A stretch of DNA of 64,000 nucleotides, from positions 186,001-250,000 of the forward strand of contig DASZME010000025.1 of the NCBI GenBank assembly GCA_035551995.1, written 5' to 3'. The notes under the pieces are model-generated. The model saw only the letters and a program-made list of their open reading frames with translations. It was not told the origin of the DNA and ran no database searches. The position numbers and the translations under genes were made by a program. Numbering within the stretch: the stretch's first letter is position 1; every line of letters starts with the position of its first letter. The stretch is from RYN-428 sp035551995 (lineage in GTDB: Bacteria; Planctomycetota; Phycisphaerae; Tepidisphaerales; Tepidisphaeraceae). Shown piece by piece: positions 9,168 to 17,000 of the stretch.

Positions 9168-9338
9168 TTGCATTGTCACGCTTACATTTTCGGGTCGGTG
9201 TTTCCTATTCGACCGAAAATTCGGCGTCGTTCGATGAGTGAAACACGAAGTTATGAGAGTGACAATACACTAGATGACAAAATCGTGATTGAGGAATGTC
9301 CGCTTTACGTTATCTGTTCTCACGACTAATATTATTCG

Positions 9339-9824
9339 ATGAGCGACGGGAGCCGAGGATCGTCCTCAAGACAAGGCGAATGCCAGGCCGGATTGGGGCG
9401 AGCGCCGGCGCAGGATGTTTTTCTGGGAATTCTCAGGACCGCCGATCTGCTTCAGACGGAATTGGCCGAGTTGCTGAAGACGCTGGATTTATCGCCGACG
9501 CAGTACAATGTGATGCGCATTCTCCGCGACGCCGGGAAAGAGGGATTGGCCTGCGGCCGAATCGCCGACCGGATGCTCACGCGCGATCCCGACATGACTC
9601 GGCTGCTGGACCGGCTGGAGAAGCGGGCGCTGATCGAGCGTAGCCGGGATAAATCCGATCGGCGCGTCGTGAAGACGCACATTACCGACGCCGGGCGAGC
9701 GTTGCTGGCGAGCATGGACGAGCCGGTGTTGGAATTGCATCGTGAGCAATTTGCGGGCGTGGGGGCGCGGGATCTGAAGACGCTGGCGGCGCTGCTGGGG
9801 AACGTGCGCGAACGGCGCGTATAA
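9339..9824 (+). CDS. MarR-family transcriptional regulator
   Basis: The 161-residue protein has the winged-helix MarR fold. A helical dimerisation region (about 25-55) precedes the DNA-binding part: LSPTQYNVMRIL, GRIADRMLTRDPDMTRLLDRLEKRALI, then the wing RSRDKSDRRVVKTHIT with the conserved D-x-R pair (SDRR). The C-terminal helix closes the dimer. Such proteins usually repress a neighbouring gene in response to small ligands. The closest candidate is the divergent secreted-protein gene at 8406-9023, although a MITE-like copy sits in between. The ATG at 9339 is adopted. Confidence 0.9.
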   Translation: MSDGSRGSSSRQGECQAGLGRAPAQDVFLGILRTADLLQTELAELLKTLDLSPTQYNVMRILRDAGKEGLACGRIADRMLTRDPDMTRLLDRLEKRALIERSRDKSDRRVVKTHITDAGRALLASMDEPVLELHREQFAGVGARDLKTLAALLGNVRERRV

Positions 9825-9900
9825 GATAGTTGCGGAAACTGTTGGGCTCTGCGCCGTCTTGAAGCGTCGGCAGCTTTCTCGAAAACGGAACGAATCGATT

Positions 9901-10371
9901 TCAGGCGGTTTTCCATTCGTTCCTGAGGCGAACGATCAGGTACGCGACGATGACGACGTTCAGCGCAAAGAGCACGATCTTCGCCGCGTGATGGTGGCCA
10001 TGGAATAGTTCATAAACTTCCAGCGGCAAAAGCAATGAAGTGGTAACCACCGTAAGATATTCGGCCCATCGCCGGCGCAGAACCAGGCCCAGCCCCTCGG
10101 TTCCGAAGAGGCCGGCATAGACGAAACTTCCGAGCCGAATCTCTTTCAATTGATGAGGGCTGATGCCCGTCACGCGGTGTATCAGGTTATGAATATGGAC
10201 GTTGCCGGGATCTATTCGCAGGATGTGAATCCAGTGCGTTACGGTCTTGGCCGCGTCGCCTTTGAGCAGTTGATTCGCCTTCAAGGCGATAAATAAAAGC
10301 ATGGCGGACTTGAGCAGTTTGCCGAAGCCGATCAATACGAGGATCCATTCCGATTGCTTTTTGTGCGGCAT
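9901..10371 (-). CDS. DUF2127 family membrane protein
   Basis: This small integral membrane protein of 156 residues starts at MPHKKQSEWILVLIGFGKLL. It has about four transmembrane segments, an early LLFIALKA helix, and the family-typical EIRLGSFVYAGLFGTEGLGL, then LLLPLEVYELFHG and a last hydrophobic helix with VRLRNEW at the end. Function is unknown. An in-frame start at 10419 exists, but the ATG at 10371 matches the usual N-terminus. It follows the response regulator gene on the same strand after about 140 bases. Confidence 0.82.
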   Translation of the reverse strand: MPHKKQSEWILVLIGFGKLLKSAMLLFIALKANQLLKGDAAKTVTHWIHILRIDPGNVHIHNLIHRVTGISPHQLKEIRLGSFVYAGLFGTEGLGLVLRRRWAEYLTVVTTSLLLPLEVYELFHGHHHAAKIVLFALNVVIVAYLIVRLRNEWKTA

Positions 10372-10511
10372 CGAGCGGAAGTATAGCGAGGCGGGTGAAA
10401 ACCGAAATCCGCAATTCAAATCCGCTCGTAACGTTCAGACGGCCAAACGCGTGGCCGGCGTTAGCGCGATGCGGGATTTCCTTTGCGCCGGTTGCGTGAC
10501 GTTCCGACCAC

Positions 10512-10940
10512 TTACCGCGGGCCGGCCTCTTTTCCCGTGACCTCCGCGATGCACTGCGTCAACTCGGCCAGGCTCACCGGCTTGGGCAGGAAGCGATGTC
10601 CGCCGCTGAGCAATCCGCCAAGGCTTGTCTCCTCGTTGCCGACAAGGGCGGTGAGAAAGATGATGGGAATGTGCGCGGTGGCGTCGTCGGCTTTTAAGTC
10701 GCCGGCGATATCGCCGCCGTCGGCGTCGGGCATCATCACGTCCAGCAGCACCACGTCGGGCTTAAATTCGCGCGCGGCGGGAACGGTCCGCAACGCGCTG
10801 TTTTCCTCGCGGGTTTCATAAAACCCGGTCTGGTTTAATGCCATCCCCATCATAAGCGTGAAGTCCTCCTCGTCGTCCACGATCAAAACCCGAATCTTCG
10901 GCGGCGTCTGGGGCGTCAATTCCATCGGTGTGGTGGTCAT
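10512..10940 (-). CDS. Single-domain response regulator (CheY-like receiver)
   Basis: The 142-residue protein is one receiver domain without an output domain. It shows the acidic pair in VLIVDDEED, the phospho-acceptor Asp in PDVVLLDVMMPD, the Thr in IIFLTAL, and the Lys in FLPKPVSL. It probably relays phosphate from the kinase encoded just upstream. The ATG at 10940 lies within the kinase gene, a 125-base out-of-frame overlap. A GGGAG sequence sits about 10 bases before the ATG, so translational coupling is likely. Any later start would cut into the receiver fold (the domain starts around KIRVLIVDD), so the overlap is real unless there is a sequence error. Confidence 0.9.
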   Translation of the reverse strand: MTTTPMELTPQTPPKIRVLIVDDEEDFTLMMGMALNQTGFYETREENSALRTVPAAREFKPDVVLLDVMMPDADGGDIAGDLKADDATAHIPIIFLTALVGNEETSLGGLLSGGHRFLPKPVSLAELTQCIAEVTGKEAGPR

Positions 10941-12585
10941 GCGGTGAATCTCCCGTGGCTTTCAGTACGAGCGAGGCGCAAACGCCGCCTTGGGCGCGGT
11001 TGGCCAGTTGCAGTAATCCGCCGTGCAGATCGACGATGGTTTTCGCCACCGACAAGCCAAGTCCGGTTCCCTTCCCGGTCGGCTTGGTGGTAAAAAAAGG
11101 ATCGAAGACTTTAGCGAGCTTGTCATCGGGGATTCCATGTCCGGTATCGTCCACTTCGGCGATCACGACCGCGTCGCCCGCCCGGAAGCGTTCGTTGCGG
11201 TCGTCCCCGATGTTATGCCCGAGCGCGGCCAATTGCTCGCTCCTGGTTCGCAGGGTTAGACTGCCCCCGTCGGGCATCGCGTGAATCGCGTTGATAAACA
11301 AGTTCAGAAAAACCTGCTCGATCTTATTAGAATCGACCGACACCGCCGGAAGCGGATCGGAGAAATCCGTGTGCAAGACGATCTTGCACCGCATCAGCTC
11401 GTGATCCACCAGCAACAGCGCATGGCGGATTATCGTATTCAGATCGCTGGGTTCGGAACGAAGGGCGGCGGGCCGGGAAAAATCGAGCAGCCCGCGGATG
11501 ACCGAATCAGCCCGCTTTACCGCCCGGCCCATCGACCCCAGGACCCGTGTGACCGACTCGTCGGCGACCGGCGCCGTCAGCTTCAGAAAGTCGATTCCCG
11601 TAGCGATGATCGCCAGCGGGTTTTTGACCTCATGCGCGATTCCCGCCGCCAGTCGGCCGACCGATTCCATCTTCTCGACCTGCATCAACTGCATCTGCGC
11701 CGCTTGCAGCGCTTCGTGCGAACGCTTGAGATCCTCCAGCGCCGACAATAATTCAAGCTCCCGGCGAGCCAGAATATCGTTGGTCTGTTCCACCTGCTGA
11801 ATCGCCAGTTTTCGCTGGGTGATGTCGCGATTGATTCCGACGATCCCGACGATCGTCGCCCCCTTGTCGCGCAAGGGCGCCTTGGTCGTCAACGTCCACT
11901 GCTGGCGTCCGTCGGCCGAGACCGCGTGCGTCTCGCGATTGATGCAAGGCTGGCCGGACCGCATGATCCGCTCTTCCTCGCGCATAAAGGAAGCGGCGGC
12001 GGTGGCGGGGAAAAAATCGTCGTCGGTCCTGCCGATGACCTCCTCGCCGGCCATTCCGAAAAACCGATACGTCGCGAGGTTCCCCAGCACAAATCGATGA
12101 TCGACGTCTTTAACGTAAATGTGATCGGGAATGGCATCGATCACCGATCGAAGCAGATTGCGCTCTTCCGCCAGCGCATCCTCCATCTGCCTGCGATCGG
12201 CGATTCTCCGCAAGCCATATTCGATCGCGCGGACCAGGAGCGGCCCGTCGAATTTGCCGTGCGCCAAATAATCCTCGGCCCCATGCGCTAAAACGCCGGC
12301 CGCGAAAATCGGATCGTCCACGTCCCCAAGAACGATCATCGGCGCCCCGCCGGACCGTGAATGCACCTGTCCGATCGCCTTGAGCGCGCCTTCTTCCGGA
12401 AACGCCACGATGATCGCATCGAATTTGTGGGTCGCCAAAACCTCCAGCGCTTCGATAAAATTCCCGCGGGTCGTGAGGATCGTGGCCCACCGGGGCGCTT
12501 CGCGCTCTAAAAACTCGGCAACCGAGACAGGGACGCCGGCGCGGAGTTCGATGAGAAGGATCGGGACGTCACGATCGCGAAACAT
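10816..12585 (-). CDS. PAS sensor histidine kinase with N-terminal pseudo-receiver
   Basis: The protein has about 589 residues. The first 120 resemble a receiver domain (VPILLIEL, then KFDAIIVAFPEEG, then HGAEDYL), but the phospho-acceptor Asp position is Ala in IVAFPEEG, so it is a pseudo-receiver. A PAS domain follows (AIPDHIYVKDVDHRFV to GINRDITQRK), then a coiled coil, the HisKA H-box GIAHEVKNPL, and the HATPase with N box NLFINAIHA, G1 DDTGHGI, F box FDPFFTTK and G2 GKGTGLGLS. No transmembrane segment is seen, so it is a soluble kinase. I used the ATG at 12585; GTG at 12621 or ATG at 12600 are alternatives. The last 40 or so residues overlap the response regulator gene and look like unconstrained read-through. 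Confidence 0.9.
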   Translation of the reverse strand: MFRDRDVPILLIELRAGVPVSVAEFLEREAPRWATILTTRGNFIEALEVLATHKFDAIIVAFPEEGALKAIGQVHSRSGGAPMIVLGDVDDPIFAAGVLAHGAEDYLAHGKFDGPLLVRAIEYGLRRIADRRQMEDALAEERNLLRSVIDAIPDHIYVKDVDHRFVLGNLATYRFFGMAGEEVIGRTDDDFFPATAAASFMREEERIMRSGQPCINRETHAVSADGRQQWTLTTKAPLRDKGATIVGIVGINRDITQRKLAIQQVEQTNDILARRELELLSALEDLKRSHEALQAAQMQLMQVEKMESVGRLAAGIAHEVKNPLAIIATGIDFLKLTAPVADESVTRVLGSMGRAVKRADSVIRGLLDFSRPAALRSEPSDLNTIIRHALLLVDHELMRCKIVLHTDFSDPLPAVSVDSNKIEQVFLNLFINAIHAMPDGGSLTLRTRSEQLAALGHNIGDDRNERFRAGDAVVIAEVDDTGHGIPDDKLAKVFDPFFTTKPTGKGTGLGLSVAKTIVDLHGGLLQLANRAQGGVCASLVLKATGDSPHDHHTDGIDAPDAAEDSGFDRGRRGGLHAYDGDGIKPDRVL

Positions 12586-12799
12586 CACGAAACACCCCAT
12601 TCCGCCGACTGGATCAACCACCAGGCGATTTGCACGGCGAATTCGGTTTGACCAGGACGCTTAATCTTCGCCGAACAGCGACTACAATATTCACAATTGC
12701 GTTGAACAGCAACAAAAAAGGCCGATGTCGCGCGGTCGCGACGTGGACACGATCGAATATTTGGACACAATACGCGTCCCTTTTTTACAGGAGTTTGAA

Positions 12800-13126
12800 A
12801 TGGCAGAGGAAATTATTTCGTCCGATCCGAATCAGCAACAGGTGCAACTGGTGGTGGACGAGCGCGAGATGCGCATCGCCTTCGCCAACGGGTATCGCAT
12901 CTATACCACCGGCGAAGAAGTGGTGGTCGATTTCGGCTTCAACATGCTCAATCCCAATCCCCAGGCCGGCCAAGCCCAGATGCTCTTCAAGGCCGGCGAT
13001 CGGGTCATCCTCAGCTACCCGACCGTCAAGCGCCTGTCGATTTCGCTGGCTCAACTGGTGAAGCGTTATGAAGATCAATTCGGGTCGATCGCGATTCAGC
13101 CGGGCGGACAGCCGGGGAAACGGTAG
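12800..13126 (+). CDS. DUF3467 domain protein
   Basis: This is a 108-residue soluble protein. The start ATG at 12800 follows a good ribosome binding site (CAGGAG seven bases before); in-frame codons further upstream have none. The sequence VQLVVDEREMRIAFANGYRI, then VVVDFGFNML, then DRVILSYPTVKRLSISLAQLVKRYE is the DUF3467 pattern. That family is short, widespread in bacteria and archaea, and of unknown function. It is divergent from the sensor kinase upstream and convergent with the gene at 13237-13842, so context gives no hint of role. Confidence 0.85.
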   Translation: MAEEIISSDPNQQQVQLVVDEREMRIAFANGYRIYTTGEEVVVDFGFNMLNPNPQAGQAQMLFKAGDRVILSYPTVKRLSISLAQLVKRYEDQFGSIAIQPGGQPGKR

Positions 13127-13236
13127 GCGAATCGAAAATCAGAAGATACAAGAAATGATGAGCGATGACTGAATCGGAGCGGGCCTTCCCGCGGTTCCGC
13201 TTCGATTGTTTTCTGGTCCTCCCGATCCCACGGATA

Positions 13237-13842
13237 TTACCTGGCGACCCCGACGGCATCGCGAATGCCGTCAAGCGCCTCGCTCCATCGATGATTGGTC
13301 TCGGTGGCTTCGTAAGTGAGAATGTCCGTGAGCAGAACGTAATCGCGGTTTTCCAGGGCGGATTTGATCTGACGGAGTTGATCGTTAAATTCACCGACCA
13401 TTTGTCCCAGCGTGCGGGCGCCGGCGTAGACCTGTTCAAGATCGATCCGAAGAAGTTGCGTTGTTTTCAGCACTGATTCCTTGGCGTTTTGCCAGGTGGT
13501 GAAACAGCCGCTCAGCTTCTGCAGCGCCCGCTCGACGTTGTTGCGCTGCAAAAGCCCGATGGCGTCGTGGCGCAGTCGCTCGGCTTCCTGAAGCTGAACT
13601 TCGACCTCGTTCAGCACTTCCAGCGCCATGTCGCGTGGGTCAGCGGTTTCAATGTAGACGGTGTGGTCGCCGAGCGGCGTTCGTCGGACGTTGCCCAGGA
13701 ACGACAAGTCAGGCTCCAGCCCGTCGATGAGCAAATTGACGATCAGCCGATTGTACCCCTGAAGATGCGTGAGCACCTGCCCAACCGTTGCCAGGCCAAT
13801 TTCTTCGGCGGCGAATAATTCATGATCGACGGTAACGGACAT
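13237..13842 (-). CDS. Conserved protein of unknown function, helical C-terminal half
   Basis: The start ATG at 13842 follows a strong GGAG site (AAGGAGATTTGT). The product has 201 residues. The first 90 look alpha/beta and include VGQVLTHLQGYNRLIVNLLI. Residues 90-190 are long amphipathic helices, among them RHDAIGLLQRNNVERALQKL and KTTQLLRIDLEQVYAG, which could form a helical bundle. No signal, membrane segment or catalytic motif is seen, so it should be cytoplasmic. I do not recognise a named family. Confidence 0.68.
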   Translation of the reverse strand: MSVTVDHELFAAEEIGLATVGQVLTHLQGYNRLIVNLLIDGLEPDLSFLGNVRRTPLGDHTVYIETADPRDMALEVLNEVEVQLQEAERLRHDAIGLLQRNNVERALQKLSGCFTTWQNAKESVLKTTQLLRIDLEQVYAGARTLGQMVGEFNDQLRQIKSALENRDYVLLTDILTYEATETNHRWSEALDGIRDAVGVAR

Positions 13843-13956
13843 ACAAATCTCCTTCAGGTGAACTGAAGAAGTATCGGTCATAGCGCGGCGCCGGCTTTAG
13901 TAAGTCCGATAAATACCCTGCTCGGAGACAATGACGGTCCGCGCGGGCTTCACGAG

Positions 13957-14003
13957 ATCACCAAGGACGCGAAGTTCATCGCTGACTTCGCGTCCTTGGT
14001 GAT
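13957..14003. terminator. Perfect 19-bp inverted repeat, likely end of the Ig-repeat gene
   Basis: The arm ATCACCAAGGACGCGAAGT is repeated exactly in reverse complement after a 9-base loop. It lies just past the stop of the large minus-strand gene (14053) and before the next minus-strand gene. There is no clear T-run, so it may be an mRNA 3' stabiliser rather than a classic intrinsic terminator. Confidence 0.6.
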
Positions 14004-14052
14004 TGCCCGCCGATTGCGCCGGTCCCCGATCCTCGCGGGAAAGGGGGGCGGA

Positions 14053-17000
14053 TCAGGCGATGTTGAACTTTGTTTTGCCGACGGTCGTCGCCGAGTATCC
14101 GTCGAGGGAGATCGACACATACGGGTAATAAGTCGCGGCGGGAATCACCGCGGTCGGGCGGAAGTGGATGCGGAACGTCCGCGTCTGATGGGGATTGAGC
14201 TTGGCGTTGCCGGTCATGGTCGACAGGATCGTCCCGGCGATCGACAAGGGCGTTGCGCCGTCGATCGACAGACTCAGAATGATCGACAAAGCGCCGCTGG
14301 CGGCGACGTTGCCGTCGTTGGTCAAAGTCAAAATGATCGAACCGTTTTGCCCGACTTGCAGCGTGGGCGGCGTTACCGCCGTCGCGGTCGCGGTCAGGGA
14401 GACGACGGGAGCGACGACCTGAATCGTCTTGGTTGTCGTGGTGACGGCGGTAGCGCCGACCGGATCGGTCGACTGAATGATGATGTTGTACACGCCGCTC
14501 GGCAAACTCGCCGGAAGCGACTTGATCAAGAATTTCCAGGGCTTTGAAGCGGCGGTCGGGTCAAGATCCAAAGACTTGGTTCCGGTCGCGACAAGAACTT
14601 CATGGCCATCGAGCGTCGCCGACGTGTTGAGATAGACGTTGAGCGTAAAGATCCCGACGGAAATCGCCATCGACTGATTGGTGATGGTCACCGGCAACGT
14701 GATCTTCGTGGGCTGCCCGGCCACCACCATTCCGGTGGGAACCGATTCCCCGCTGACCGTCGGCAGCGATTGAGACGGAGGAAGGGAACTGACCATCTGC
14801 AAAATCGAAGAAGACGAGCCGGACACGCCAGTCAAGCCGCTGTAGATGGCGGTGATCGAGCTGTTGCCGGCGGCCAGACCGCTCGTGGTGAAGGAGGCCG
14901 TTCCGTCACTCTGCACAATCCCGGTTCCCAAAACCACGCCGCCGGAGAAGAACGTGACTTCGCCGATCGGGGCGGCGGCGCCGACCGACGGGGTGACGGT
15001 GGCGGTGAGCACGACCGGGGCGCCGACCATCGCCGAGCCGGCCGAGGTGTTCAGGGCGATGGTGTAGGTCGGAGTTACGGAACCGACGGCGACGGTAAAG
15101 GCGGCGGACGAACTGGTGTCGTAAACGGTGTCGCCGCCGTATGTGGCGGTGATGTTATTGATACCGCCGGGAAGACTCGTCGTCGTAAGGGCGGCGGTTC
15201 CATCGGTCTGGACGGGGACAACTCCGATTTGCGTCGTGCCGTCAAAGAAGGTGACGGCGCCGGTGGGGATGGCGCCGCCGGGGATGGCCGGGACGACGGC
15301 GACGGTAAAGCTAACGGAGCCTCCCGGATCGCTCACGCCGGTCGAAGCCGTAAGGTTCGTGGCGGTTGTGCCGGGCGTGGCTGGGCCGACTGTTTCGGTG
15401 ATCGGCGTCGACGTGCTGGCCGAAAAGCTGATCGGGGTTGAAGTGCCCGCGATGACCAGGGCGCCGTTGTAGGTGGCGCGGATCTGGTCGATTCCGGCGT
15501 CGAGCGCCGGCAAATCGAATGTCGCCGTGCCGTCGGGCTGGAGGATGGCGCTGCCCATGGTGGTATCGCCTTCGAGGAAGCTGACGATCCCGGTCGGGAT
15601 AATGCTGGTGGAGGGAGCGGTGACCGTGGCGGTCAGCGTGGCGGTATCGCCGATGCTGACCGCCGGATTGGAGGTAACCAGGGTCGTAAAGGTCACGGTT
15701 GGGGTGACCGTGCCGACTGTTTCGACAACGACGACCGAAGTGCTTGACGCGTAATTGACGTCGCCGGAATAGGTGGCGGTAATGACGTCCAGTCCGTTGG
15801 GGAGGGTGGACGTGGTCAGTGTGGCGGTTCCATTGACCAGCTTCACGATCCCGATCGAGATGCCGTCGCTGAAGAAGTTGATCGTCCCGGTCGCCGGCGG
15901 ACCGCCGGTCGACGTGACGGTGGCGGTGAAGGTGACGACGGTGTTGAGCGGGACTGAGGCTTTGGAGGTCGTTACGGTGGTGGTGGTGACGGCGGTGCCG
16001 ATGTTGTTGCCGACGTTGATGGTGATCGGCAGCGATTGGGCGGAGTTATAATGGGTGTCGCCGCTGTAGACGGCGGTGATCATGTTGACCCCGGCCGGAA
16101 GCGTACTGGTCGTAATGAAGGCGGTATCGACGTTCGCCTGCACCGTCGCCGTGCCCAGCGCAGTTCCATTGAGCAGGAAAGTCACGGTGCCGGTGGGAGC
16201 GGGACCGGCGACCACCGGTTGTACCGTGGCCGTGATCGTGACCGTGCCGCCCACGGGGATCGCGACGGCGGTGGAACTCAAAGTTAAATTGACGCTGTTG
16301 CCCGGCGTCGCGCCGATCATTTCGGTCACGGTGTTCGAGACGCTCGATACGTTCGAGATGTCGCCGGAATACGTCGCGGTGATCATATCGACGCCCGGAG
16401 GCAGCGTTGTCGTCGAGAGCGTGGCCGCTCCGTTCGGCTGAACCATCGTCGTTCCGATGACCGTCGTGCCGTTGGTGAACGTCACCGTGCCGGTCGGAAC
16501 AGGTCCGCCCGGGACAGTGGGAGCGACCGTCGCGGTAAACGTGAGGCTATTGCCGACCGCGGCGGACGGCGCAGACGCGGCCAACGTGGTCGTGGTCGTG
16601 GTCCCGGGGACGTTGCCGACGGTTTCGGTCAATGGACCACCCATGCCCGGGTTGTAATTGCTGTCGCCGCTATAAAGAACGGTAATGACATTGGGTCCCG
16701 AAGGAAGCGCGGCGGTGGAGAACATCGCCATGCCGTTCATATCCAGCATGGCGGTGCCGATCGTAACGCCGCCGTTCTGGAAGGTCGCGGCGCCGGTCGG
16801 AACGACGGCGCCCATGCCGGTGGCGCTGACGGTCGCGATGAACGTGATCGGGTCTCCGAGTCCCGCGGCGGGCGCCGACGCCGTCAGCCCGACATTTGCG
16901 TTAACGGCCATCGCCGACCCGATCGATACGGTAACGCCCTGATTGGGATGGTTTGCCGTGAAGTTCATGTCGCCGCCGTACGCGGCGGTGATGGTATGTG

